From: Pseudomonadota bacterium
Lineage (GTDB): Bacteria; Pseudomonadota; Alphaproteobacteria; Elsterales; Elsteraceae
Length of the DNA stretch: 13,117 bases
Assembly: GCA_016195115.1 (NCBI GenBank)
Contig: JACQAI010000051.1
Location: 1-13,117, forward strand
Direction of reading: 5' to 3'
Part shown: positions 1-6,547 of the stretch, piece by piece
Layout: every line of letters starts with the position of its first letter
Numbering within the stretch: position 1 is the stretch's first letter
The notes under the pieces: model-generated
Told to the model about the DNA's origin: nothing
What the model saw: the letters and a program-made list of their open reading frames with translations, nothing else
The model's database searches: none
Program-made: the position numbers and the translations under genes

Positions 1-229
1 TCCCGGCGAGCCAGCCGGTCAGCGGCATGGTGATCGCCGAGGTAACGATGTAAGACGTTAGCACCCACGAGATCTGATCCTGCGACGCCGACATGCTGCC
101 CTGGATATGCGGCAAGCAGACATTGGCGATCGTCGTGTCGATCGCCTGCATGATGGTGGCCAGCATCACGCTGACCGTGATCATCGCCCGGTTGGGCGCC
201 GCAATCTCCTCGCGCGGCGACTCGGGCAT
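1..229 (-). CDS. emrB: EmrB/QacA-type MFS drug transporter (DHA2 family), N-terminal part
   Basis: This is a proton-driven multidrug exporter of the inner membrane, which in Gram-negatives works with an EmrA-type adaptor. Only the first 76 codons are inside the window; the rest lies beyond base 1. The protein starts MPESPREEIAAPNRAM. TM1 carries the DHA2 hallmark with DTTIANVCLP (compare DSTIANVAIP in E. coli EmrB), followed by QDQISWVLTSYIV and PLTGWLAG, which is EmrB motif D1/TM2. The ATG overlaps the TGA of the upstream emrA-like gene by one base (TGATG), which suggests translational coupling and fixes the start. The family call is strong. The exported compound cannot be told from this fragment. 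Confidence 0.9.
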   Translation of the reverse strand, partial: MPESPREEIAAPNRAMITVSVMLATIMQAIDTTIANVCLPHIQGSMSASQDQISWVLTSYIVTSAITMPLTGWLAG

Positions 230-1377
230 CAGCCGAACAGCGACTTGAACAGGCCCGACAGGGTGCGTTTGTGGCCGGTGTCGATGCGCGCCACGACGCT
301 CATGCCGACGCGCAGGGTCGGCATGTCGGCGGCCGTGTCGATGCGCAGCCGGATCGGGATGCGCTGCACGACCTTCACCCAATTGCCGCTGGTGTTCTGG
401 GCCGGCAGCAGCGCGAACTCGGAGCCGCTCGCCGGGCTCAGGCTGGCGACCGTGCCCTGCCACTCGACCCCGGGATAGGTGTCGACCGTGATCGTCGCGG
501 TATCGCCCGGCTTGACGTGGGTGAGCTCGGTCTCCTTGGGATTGGCCTCGACCCAGACGTGGTCGGTCGCGACCAGGCTGAACGCGGCAGCGCCGGCCGC
601 GAGATACTGGCCGGGCTGCAGCTTGTCGACATTGGTCACGATGCCGCCGAGCGACGCGCGGACCACGGTGCGGCGGAGATCGCGTGCCGCCTGGTCGCGT
701 CGCGATTGGGCCTGCAGGTAGCGCGGATGCTGCTCGGGCGCGATGTTCGGATCGCCGCTCAGGTTGGCCGCGATGGCGGCAAGCTGTTGCTTGTTCGAGG
801 CCAGCTGCTGGCGCGCGACGTCGAGATTCCGCCGCGACGAATCGTACTGGGCACGTGAAACAAAGCTCTTGCTGACCAGCTCGGACTGGCGCTGCTCCTC
901 GCGCTCGTAGAACGCGATATTGACCTGGTCGGACTTGATGTCCTCCTGCTTCTGGCGATAGCTGGCCTTGAGCGCCTCGACGTCGTTGCGCACTTGGTCG
1001 AGCTGCGCCTGGGCGTTGGTCATCGCGATGCGGAACGGCTCGTCGTCGAAGCGGAACAGCTCCTGGCCGACGCTCACCGGCTGGTTGTTGCGCACCGCGA
1101 CCGTGGCGACCATGCCGGCAACGTCGTTGGCGACGTTGACCATGTCGGCTTTGACGTAGGCGTTGTCGATCGAGACGTAGCGGCCGCCCTGTAGGTACAG
1201 CGTGGTCGCGACCACCGCCACCACCAGCGGGCCGAGCAGCAGCAGGCTCCAGCGCACCAGTTTGCGCAGCGCGTCGCCGCGCGTGCCGGCGAAGTCGGCC
1301 GGGGGTGCCTCGGCACCGCGCACCCGATCGGGCAACGCCCGCAGCGCGCGCAGTGCGGTGCGGCCGCCGTCAGCCAT
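229..1377 (-). CDS. emrA: EmrA/HlyD-family membrane fusion protein
   Basis: Periplasmic adaptor subunit (382 aa) that links the EmrB-type exporter to the outer membrane. A cytoplasmic N-terminus is followed by one transmembrane helix at about residues 41-62. Next comes the usual motif for this family (YVSIDNAYVKADMVNVANDVAG), a biotinyl-lipoyl-like half, a long Gln/Arg-rich coiled-coil hairpin at about 110-215, the second lipoyl half (VRASLGGIVTNVDKLQPGQYLAAG) and a beta-barrel domain ending near FALLPAQNTSGNWVKVVQRIPIRLRI, which is typical of EmrA. Its start overlaps the end of the marR-type gene by 8 bases and its stop overlaps the transporter start by 1 base, so the three genes form one operon. 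Length is normal for EmrA (about 390 aa). Confidence 0.93.
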   Translation of the reverse strand: MADGGRTALRALRALPDRVRGAEAPPADFAGTRGDALRKLVRWSLLLLGPLVVAVVATTLYLQGGRYVSIDNAYVKADMVNVANDVAGMVATVAVRNNQPVSVGQELFRFDDEPFRIAMTNAQAQLDQVRNDVEALKASYRQKQEDIKSDQVNIAFYEREEQRQSELVSKSFVSRAQYDSSRRNLDVARQQLASNKQQLAAIAANLSGDPNIAPEQHPRYLQAQSRRDQAARDLRRTVVRASLGGIVTNVDKLQPGQYLAAGAAAFSLVATDHVWVEANPKETELTHVKPGDTATITVDTYPGVEWQGTVASLSPASGSEFALLPAQNTSGNWVKVVQRIPIRLRIDTAADMPTLRVGMSVVARIDTGHKRTLSGLFKSLFG

Positions 1378-1861
1378 GGCGGACCTGCCGCGGCGCTTCG
1401 TCGACCGGGCCGTCGATGATCGGCTCGGTCAGGTTGGCCTTGATCTTGAGCAGCATGCGGAAGAGCTGCTCGCGCTCGGCCTCGGGGAGGCCGGCCATGG
1501 CCTCCTCACGCACCACCGCGGCGAGCGTCCAGATGCGGTCGAGCAGCGGCCGCGCCGCCGGCGTCAGATAGAGGACGCGCGCGCGCCGATCGTTGGAGTC
1601 GGGCCGGCGCTCGACCAGGCCCGCGGCCTGCAGCCGGTCGAGCAAGCGCACCAGCGTGATCGGCTCGATCTCGAGGATCTGGGCCAGCGCCGCCTGGTTG
1701 ATGCCCTCGTGGCGCGCCAGATGCGCGAGCACCGACCATTGCGCGCGGGTCAGGCCAAGCTCGGCCTCGCGGGCACGCTGCTCGAAGCGCTTGCGCAAGA
1801 AGCGCGCGACGTCGTGCAGCACCAGGCCGAGGGTTCGCTCGGGAACATTCTTGGTCGGCAT
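1370..1861 (-). CDS. MarR-family transcriptional regulator
   Basis: A 163-aa winged helix-turn-helix regulator, likely a dimeric repressor that releases DNA when it binds an exported compound. The recognition region (NQAALAQILEIEPITLVRLLDRLQAAGLVERRP) and the wing with the MarR signature DSNDRRARVLYLT are intact. Flanking helices at both ends fit the dimerisation domain. It is the first gene of the marR-emrA-emrB set and overlaps emrA by 8 bases. Immediately upstream lies a 42-bp near-palindrome, so autorepression of the operon is the simplest model. The ATG at 1861 has only a weak ribosome site (TTTAGG close to the start). It resembles regulators paired with EmrAB pumps; its ligand is unknown. 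Confidence 0.92.
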   Translation of the reverse strand: MPTKNVPERTLGLVLHDVARFLRKRFEQRAREAELGLTRAQWSVLAHLARHEGINQAALAQILEIEPITLVRLLDRLQAAGLVERRPDSNDRRARVLYLTPAARPLLDRIWTLAAVVREEAMAGLPEAEREQLFRMLLKIKANLTEPIIDGPVDEAPRQVRHG

Positions 1862-1871
1862 GGCCTAAACC

Positions 1872-1913
1872 GTAGTTAGCATATCATGTGCTAGCTCATC
1901 ATATGCTGACTAC
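1872..1913. promoter_or_regulatory. Operator of the marR-emrAB operon (double MarR-type dyad)
   Basis: A 42-bp inverted repeat centred at 1892/1893 on GCTAGC; 18 of 21 base pairs match. It resolves into two overlapping 17-bp dyads, TAGCATATCATGTGCTA (1877-1893) and TAGCTCATCATATGCTG (1892-1908), whose centres are 15 bp apart. MarR proteins commonly bind AT-rich 16-20 bp dyads next to their own start. The repeat lies 11 bp in front of the marR ATG and covers the stop codon of the preceding hpnL gene. Confidence 0.75.
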
Positions 1914-1927
1914 AGGCTCGGCTTCAA
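1898..1927 (-). promoter_or_regulatory. Candidate promoter of marR-emrAB
   Basis: Read on the minus strand, TTGAAG (1927-1922) is separated by 18 bp from TATGAT (1903-1898). The -35 lies inside the last codons of hpnL and the -10 lies inside the operator, so a bound regulator would block RNA polymerase. This is pattern matching only. Confidence 0.4.
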
Positions 1928-2905
1928 GGGGTACCGCCCGCCGGGGCGCCATAACCGGCCGCCCTCGAGCCACTGCCAGGCCAGGCAGCCGGGAGCGCCG
2001 AGCACGATCTCGCGGCCGCGCTTGAGCAACGACAGCGCGAGCGCGGCGTCGGCTGGGATGCCGACCAGGGGGGCGAGCAGCACGTAGCCGCCCTCCTGGA
2101 TGCCGATCGCGCCCGGCAGCATGAAGCCGGCACTGCGCAGGGTGAAGGCGCAGGTCTCGAGCATGACGATGTCGAGCCAGCCGACCGGCACGCCCATCAT
2201 GGCGAGCCCGATCCAGCCCTCGCCGACCCCGACCACCCACGCCGAGAGATGCAGCGCGAACGCGCCGCCGAGCCGGCGCCGGTCGGCGTAGAGCTGGCGG
2301 ATCGTGCCGTGCAGGCTATCGAGCTGCAGCGCCAAGGCGGCGCCGAGCTCGCGCGATAGCCGCGTCACCATGCGGTCGATCAGTCGAAAGGCGCCCAGCC
2401 GCTGGGCCGCGACCAGGCCGCCGAGCAGCGCCGCCATGACCCCGAGCCCGACCGCCGCGGGGACGATCACCCGCGCATCGGGCTGGACGACGACGAGCAG
2501 CGCCAGAACCAGCGCGATGAAGCCGCACTGCGCCGCCATCTCGACCGTCAGGTCGATGATCGTCGACGCGGCGCCGAGGCGCGCCGGGATGCCGCGCACC
2601 GCCATGGCGCGGATCGCCGCGAGCTCACCGGCCGCCGGCACGACGCTCAGCATGTCGTTGGCGGCGTCGCGCAGCCACCGGAAGCCGAAAAAGCCGGCGA
2701 GGCCGCTGGTGCCGCGCGGCAGCACCGTCCACCACGCGGCGGCGCACAGCGCCTTGGGCACCAGGTGGAACCCGCTGACCGCGAGCAGGCCGAGCCAGCC
2801 GGCCTGGGCGAGCGCGCCGGCGACGTCGGCGAGCCCGCACCAGAGCGCGACCGCCAGGGCGAGCGACAGCCCGATCAGCAGCGCGGCGAGCGCGCGGCTT
2901 CTCAC
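1910..2905 (-). CDS. hpnL: HpnL-like membrane protein of hopanoid biosynthesis (lysylphosphatidylglycerol synthase-like TM family)
   Basis: A 331-aa multi-pass inner-membrane protein of the UPF0104/LPG-synthase TM superfamily, matching the hopanoid-associated group HpnL. About seven or eight hydrophobic segments are visible. Conserved stretches include GFHLVPKALCAAAWWTVLP, GFRWLRDAANDMLSVVPAAGELAA, TLRSAGFMLPGAIGIQEGGYVLL and ALSLLKRGREIVLGAPG. I chose the GTG at 2905 because it overlaps the hpnK stop codon by four bases (GTGA), as at the junction upstream; the frame is also open further upstream but there it overlaps hpnK. HpnL's biochemical role is not settled; moving or modifying glycosylated hopanoids across the membrane is a guess. 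The stop codon lies within the next operon's operator. Confidence 0.85.
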   Translation of the reverse strand: MRSRALAALLIGLSLALAVALWCGLADVAGALAQAGWLGLLAVSGFHLVPKALCAAAWWTVLPRGTSGLAGFFGFRWLRDAANDMLSVVPAAGELAAIRAMAVRGIPARLGAASTIIDLTVEMAAQCGFIALVLALLVVVQPDARVIVPAAVGLGVMAALLGGLVAAQRLGAFRLIDRMVTRLSRELGAALALQLDSLHGTIRQLYADRRRLGGAFALHLSAWVVGVGEGWIGLAMMGVPVGWLDIVMLETCAFTLRSAGFMLPGAIGIQEGGYVLLAPLVGIPADAALALSLLKRGREIVLGAPGCLAWQWLEGGRLWRPGGRYPLKPSL

Positions 2906-3786
2906 GTCACGCCCACATCGGCAAAGCGCACGGGACGCACGCCGAGGCGCGCGAGCTGGTCGCGGATCGTCGGGTCGAGCAGCGCCGCGAGCTCGGCGGC
3001 CGGCTGATCGCGGGCCGGCTGGTCGGTCGAGCGCCGGGTTGCCGGGTGGCAATAGATTTCCGACACGCCCTCGGGCAGCGCGGCGATCGCTGCCGCCAGC
3101 CGCGCGCGATCCATGCAGCCGCTGTCCCAGATGCCGAAGCACGCGTCGGTGCACGCCACGCCCGCGGCGCGCAGGCGATGCCGCAGCCCGCGCGTGCGCA
3201 GGCTGTGGAACGACCAGGCAAGCCAACGCCGCAGCATCTCGGTCGGACCGGCGCGCCAAGCGAAGCCTGGCGGCTCGACGGGCAAGCGCAGCGGCGGCAA
3301 GCGCTGCTCGCGGGCAAGCTCGAGCAGCAGGCGCTGCACGGTCGGATGCAGATGGAAGTGATGGTGGGTGTTGAGGTGATCGAGCGCCAGCCCGGTGGCG
3401 CGGAAGGCATCGAGTTGGGCGCGGATCTCGGCGGCGGCCTGGGCGCGCGCGCCGCGGCGACAGAACAAGCGCACGCCGGCGCGCAGCGGATCGCGCGGAA
3501 ACCGGCCATCGGCCTCGACCAGCGCCGGAATCCGCTCGGGCGGCAGCACCGGACGGCCGTCGACCAGCACCAGATGCAGCCCGACCCCGAGACGCGGCAA
3601 TCGCCGGGCGCGCGTCACGGCATCGGCCGCCGCATCGCCGGCGACCATCAGGCTCGCGGCCGACAGGATGCCGTCGGTGTGCGCCAACTCGACCGCCGCG
3701 TTGACCTCATGTGTCAGGCCGAAATCGTCGGCGGTCACGACCAGGTGCTTCGTGCGCGTGCGCTCGACCGGCACGCGCGGGCTCAC
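2902..3786 (-). CDS. hpnK: Hopanoid biosynthesis protein HpnK (YdjC/ChbG-type N-acetyl deacetylase)
   Basis: A 294-aa carbohydrate deacetylase of the YdjC/ChbG fold. In the known pathway (Burkholderia work on HpnI/HpnK/HpnJ) HpnK removes the acetyl group from the N-acetylglucosaminyl-bacteriohopanetetrol made by HpnI. The metal and catalytic motifs are present: TADDFG (18-23), GLHLVLVDGRP (from about 69), DHLNTHHHFHLHP (136-148) and EIYCHP (243-248). The start is GTG at 3786, overlapping the hpnI stop by four bases (GTGA). The C-terminus overlaps the hpnL start in the same way. Length and motifs look complete, so an active enzyme is expected. Confidence 0.9.
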   Translation of the reverse strand: MSPRVPVERTRTKHLVVTADDFGLTHEVNAAVELAHTDGILSAASLMVAGDAAADAVTRARRLPRLGVGLHLVLVDGRPVLPPERIPALVEADGRFPRDPLRAGVRLFCRRGARAQAAAEIRAQLDAFRATGLALDHLNTHHHFHLHPTVQRLLLELAREQRLPPLRLPVEPPGFAWRAGPTEMLRRWLAWSFHSLRTRGLRHRLRAAGVACTDACFGIWDSGCMDRARLAAAIAALPEGVSEIYCHPATRRSTDQPARDQPAAELAALLDPTIRDQLARLGVRPVRFADVGVT

Positions 3787-4979
3787 GTCGCGACGTCCTC
3801 GGCACGACGCGGCGGGATGACGACCGGCGCGGCCGGCATGCGGGCGGCGCGCGGCGACGGCTGCAGCAGCACGCCGCCCGGTCCAACGCGCAAATCGCGG
3901 CCGCGCCAGCGCACCCGGTCGCCGAGATAGCTAGCGAACCAGATCGCCAGGCACAAGCACTCGCGCAGCGGCAGCAGCCACGGCGCCGGCGCGGTGCGCG
4001 GCCGCATCTTCCAATGGACCAGGTAGTGCAGCGCGACCCGCAGCGCGAGCCCGAGCGCGACCAGGCCGGCGACGACCAGCGACCCGCTCGCCGCGATCGT
4101 CAACGCCGCCAACGGCAAGGCCTGCATGAACACCGACAGGCCGTACTCGACCGGCTTCAAGGTCCGCACGGTGCGCGCCCAGCGCAGCTCATGGGCGACC
4201 AGGGCGAACAAATCGTCGGAGACCTCGGTGTCGGCCAGATAAGGCACCAGCACGACCTCGAAGCCGTGCTGCTTGACCAACCGCCCGAGCATGAAATCGT
4301 CGGCGAGCAGCGGCGTCAGCGCCGCGAAGCCGCCGATCCGCTCGAGCACCTCGGCGCGGATCGCGGTCAGCGGACCGAAGCAATAGTCGACCTCGTTGAG
4401 TGTCGCGTCGACCACCGCCGAGGCGAGGAACCAGTCGTTGACGTAGAGCGCGCCCAAGCGCGGGCCGAAGCCGGCGGATGGCATCGCGCGGTAGAGGCAC
4501 GTGGCGGCGCCGACGTCGGGCGCCAGGGCGCCGACCACCCGGCGCAGGGCGTCGGGCCCGACCAGCACGTCGCTGTCGGAGACGACCAGCAGGTCGTGCC
4601 GCGCCGCACCGCGCATATTGACCAGGTTGCTGGCCTTTAGGTTCAGGCCATGGACCGTGTCATCGGTGATCAGGCTGAGATCGCGCTCGGGAAATTCGGC
4701 GATCAGCCGCTCGACGATGGCGATCGCGGGATCGTGGCGATCCTGCACGCCGAACACGATCTGATAGGTCGGGTAATCGAGCGTGCAGAACGAGCGCAGG
4801 CACTCGTAGAGCCGGGGCTCGGCGCCGCACAGCGGCTTCAAGATGCTGACCGGCGGCGTGGCATCCGATGCCGGCGCGACGGCGCGATAACGACCGACGC
4901 ACCACAGCGCCAGCAGCAGATAGCCGATTGTGCCTAGCGCAAGTCCGGCACCGACCACAGTAAGGACGAGAGACAGCAT
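3783..4979 (-). CDS. hpnI: Hopanoid glycosyltransferase HpnI (GT2, ceramide-glucosyltransferase-like)
   Basis: A membrane-bound family 2/21-type glycosyltransferase (398 aa from the chosen ATG) that adds N-acetylglucosamine to bacteriohopanetetrol in characterised relatives. An N-terminal TM anchor (1-30) precedes the catalytic domain: SILKPLCGAEP (45-55), DSD (135-137) for sugar-nucleotide/metal binding, PLLADDF (223-229) with the probable catalytic acid, and HELRW (263-267), the (Q/H)xxRW-type motif. Two or three C-terminal TM segments follow. Start choice: the open frame reaches a TTG at 5024, but ATG at 4979 gives the family-typical MLSLVLTVVGAG start; neither has a strong ribosome site. 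It is first in an hpnI-hpnK-hpnL operon. Confidence 0.88.
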   Translation of the reverse strand: MLSLVLTVVGAGLALGTIGYLLLALWCVGRYRAVAPASDATPPVSILKPLCGAEPRLYECLRSFCTLDYPTYQIVFGVQDRHDPAIAIVERLIAEFPERDLSLITDDTVHGLNLKASNLVNMRGAARHDLLVVSDSDVLVGPDALRRVVGALAPDVGAATCLYRAMPSAGFGPRLGALYVNDWFLASAVVDATLNEVDYCFGPLTAIRAEVLERIGGFAALTPLLADDFMLGRLVKQHGFEVVLVPYLADTEVSDDLFALVAHELRWARTVRTLKPVEYGLSVFMQALPLAALTIAASGSLVVAGLVALGLALRVALHYLVHWKMRPRTAPAPWLLPLRECLCLAIWFASYLGDRVRWRGRDLRVGPGGVLLQPSPRAARMPAAPVVIPPRRAEDVAT

Positions 4980-5020
4980 CAATCGGAGGCTCGCGAGCGG
5001 GTTGGAACGACGACCGTGAC

Positions 5021-5038
5021 GCAACGCCGCGGCGTTGC
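5021..5038. repeat. 18-bp perfect palindrome upstream of hpnI
   Basis: GCAACGCCGCGGCGTTGC is its own reverse complement and ends 41 bp before the hpnI ATG. It could be an operator or a hairpin in the leader RNA. No T-run follows on either strand, so an intrinsic terminator is unlikely. Confidence 0.5.
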
Positions 5039-5253
5039 GATCCAGCCCGGTCTAGCGGGATCTCGACAGGCCGCGGGACGGTCGGAGCCCCAACTCGTGC
5101 GCGAGTAATTCTCGTCGCCCGGCGCTTACGTGGCGATAATCGGCGAGTGAATTCCGCCCGCTTTCGGTAGGACCATACCTTCCGCTCACCAGAGCCCCCT
5201 TCCCGCGTTCCTGATTTCAGAGGAACTTGTCGATGTTCCCTTGTCTTTGCTTA

Positions 5254-5282
5254 AAATTATCGTCCCTTCCCGGCCCAGGCAA
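5254..5282 (-). promoter_or_regulatory. Weak candidate promoter for hpnIKL
   Basis: Minus-strand TTGCCT and TAATTT hexamers with 17-bp spacing sit in the most AT-rich patch of the upstream gap. An alternative -10, GATAAT (5261-5256), lies 15 bp from the same -35. Nothing besides position and hexamer similarity supports it. Confidence 0.25.
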
Positions 5283-5360
5283 GCCGAGTAATAGCGCTCG
5301 ATCGCTCCCCGCAAGATGCAATTCAGACGATTACAGCTTCGACTTAGCCCAGCCTCAAGC

Positions 5361-5377
5361 CGCAGCGTCTAGCTGCG
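5361..5377 (-). terminator. Hairpin over the cinA-like stop codon
   Basis: CGCAGC-GTCTA-GCTGCG forms a six-pair stem with a five-base loop that contains the TAG stop. There is no U-run after it on the minus strand, so termination is uncertain; it may only be a 3'-end stabilising hairpin. Confidence 0.25.
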
Positions 5378-5860
5378 CCCGGCCAACGCCTGCTCGAACA
5401 GCTCAAGGGCCGCGCGCGTGAAGGTCCACATGTTGGACTCGCGCGCGCCGTGGCGGGTCTCGATGGTCAGCGCCTTCTCGAAGCCGGGGCCAATCACCGC
5501 GACGCAGGCGTGGCCGGCGGCATCGCCATAGCGATTGCCGGTCGGTCCGGTGGCGCCGGTCTCGCCGACCGCCCAATCGGTACCGAGCTTCTCCTTGACC
5601 CGGCGCGCCATCAGGAGGGCATAGGGCTCGGTGCTCGCCCGCAGCCCGACCATGTCGGCGTCGGTGATAGCGAGGAAGGCCTGGCGTGCGTACACCGTGT
5701 AGGACACCACGCCACCGCGGTAGAACGCCGACGCGCCCGGCACCGCCAACAGCGCGGCCGAGATCAACCCCGCCGCCGAGGACTCGGCGACCGCGACGGT
5801 CTGCTTGCGCTGTAGCAAGGTCGCGCCCAGCGTACGCGTCAGCTCGGTCAGCGACTCCAT
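5369..5860 (-). CDS. CinA C-terminal domain protein (PncC/nicotinamide-nucleotide amidohydrolase-like, divergent)
   Basis: A 163-aa stand-alone CinA C-terminal domain. Typical members (PncC) hydrolyse NMN to nicotinate mononucleotide in NAD recycling. The fold signatures are recognisable: AVAESSAAGLISAALLAVPGAS (about 23-44) corresponds to the usual AESCTGG segment, followed by FYRGGVVSYTVYARQAFLAI and VGETGATGPTGNRYGDAAGHACVAV near 97-121. Two departures from classical PncC are visible: the TGG of the serine loop reads AAG, and the usual EAK after VVSY is YAR. The activity is therefore less certain than the fold. The ATG at 5860 is supported by a GGGGGAG ribosome site 6 nt upstream. It lies 64 bp after the UPF0016 gene, possibly in the same transcript. 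Confidence 0.82.
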   Translation of the reverse strand: MESLTELTRTLGATLLQRKQTVAVAESSAAGLISAALLAVPGASAFYRGGVVSYTVYARQAFLAITDADMVGLRASTEPYALLMARRVKEKLGTDWAVGETGATGPTGNRYGDAAGHACVAVIGPGFEKALTIETRHGARESNMWTFTRAALELFEQALAGRS

Positions 5861-5894
5861 GACGGCTCCCCCAGGCTGTTGGCCCCCGACTGTG

Positions 5895-5925
5895 ACGCCT
5901 TCCCCGCCGCAGGGGAAGCCGGCGT
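5895..5925. terminator. Hairpin between UPF0016 gene and cinA-like gene
   Basis: CTTCCCC (5899-5905) pairs with GGGGAAG (5912-5918) around a six-base loop, and ACGC (5895-5898) pairs with GCGT (5922-5925) outside it. The hairpin abuts the UPF0016 stop codon. No T-tract follows, so it may attenuate or protect the transcript instead of ending it. Confidence 0.4.
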
Positions 5926-6500
5926 TACGGCGCGCCGACCAGCGCGCTGCCGATCGCGTAGAGACCGAGGACTACGAACAGCGCCGCGGCGATCGTGCGC
6001 ACCAGCCGGAACGGGATGCGGTGCGCCGCGAAATTGCCGATCAACACCGCCGGCACGTCGGCGATCATCATGCCGAGCGTCGTGCCGGCGACCACCGCGA
6101 CCAGGCGATCGAACTCGGCGGCGAGCGCGATCGTGGCGATCTGGGTCTTGTCGCCGATCTCGGCCAGGAAGAAGCACACCAGCGTGGTGCCGAACGCACC
6201 GAGCCTGCCGCGCGGTTTGGGCGCGTCCATTCCGGCGCGATCGGGCACCAACGCCCAGCCGGCCAGCGCCAGGAACGAGAGGCCGACCAGCCAGCGCAGC
6301 AACGCCGGCCCGAGATAGCGGCTGAGCCCGACGCCGACCGCGCCGGCGAGCGCGTGGTTGGCCACGGTCGCGCACAGGATGCCGAGCACGATCGCGACCG
6401 GCGCGCGCAGGCGCGCCGCGAGCAGCAGCGCCAGCAGCTGGGTCTTATCGCCGATCTCGCCGATCGCGACGACCACGGTCGACACCAGGAACGCGTTCAT
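5925..6500 (-). CDS. UPF0016/GDT1 (MneA-like) putative manganese exporter
   Basis: A 191-aa inner-membrane protein of the TMEM165/GDT1 cation transporter family; bacterial members such as MneA export Mn2+. It has the family's two inverted halves, each with the signature E-x-G-D-K-T-Q: EIGDKTQ at 15-21 and EIGDKTQ at 114-120. Around six hydrophobic helices are visible, with a short hydrophilic loop at about 86-101 in the middle. The ATG at 6500 gives the standard MNAFLVSTVVVAIGEIGDKT start; the longer frame upstream would run into the CDF gene. It lies 47 bp downstream of the CDF zinc exporter and is probably co-transcribed. No yybP-ykoY-type manganese riboswitch can fit in that gap. Confidence 0.88.
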   Translation of the reverse strand: MNAFLVSTVVVAIGEIGDKTQLLALLLAARLRAPVAIVLGILCATVANHALAGAVGVGLSRYLGPALLRWLVGLSFLALAGWALVPDRAGMDAPKPRGRLGAFGTTLVCFFLAEIGDKTQIATIALAAEFDRLVAVVAGTTLGMMIADVPAVLIGNFAAHRIPFRLVRTIAAALFVVLGLYAIGSALVGAP

Positions 6501-6547
6501 CGGGAGTAGACCGTCGGCGATCGTCGGAAATTCCGGGTCGCCGCGCC

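Larger units (their letters stand above)
4980..5368. other. 389-bp non-coding region between cinA-like gene and hpnI
   Basis: No convincing gene is seen. The stretch has a visibly lower GC content than the flanks, especially 5200-5345. It contains several short hairpins: ACTCG-TGCG-CGAGT (5093-5106), GGTA-N6-TACC near 5166-5179, GTTCCT-N8-AGGAAC (5207-5226) and the 18-bp palindrome listed separately. A weak minus-strand promoter match, TTGCCT (5282-5277), 17 bp, TAATTT (5259-5254), would give hpnI a leader of about 270 nt. A 62-codon plus-strand frame from 5233 has codon use unlike the neighbours and is not accepted. Confidence 0.5.

Noticed and set aside
1202..1879. 225-codon plus-strand open frame opposite marR and emrA
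   Set aside because: It has no recognisable domain and lies entirely over two well-supported minus-strand genes.
2304..3374. 356-codon plus-strand open frame opposite hpnL and hpnK
   Set aside because: The composition is Ser/Arg/Ala low-complexity typical of an antisense shadow, and the minus-strand genes have family motifs and coupled overlaps.
5227..5421. Small plus-strand frame with GAGGAAC upstream of an ATG at 5233
   Set aside because: Codon use is unlike the genome (TTA, AAA, TGT early), it runs into the end of the cinA-like gene on the other strand, and the product resembles nothing known.
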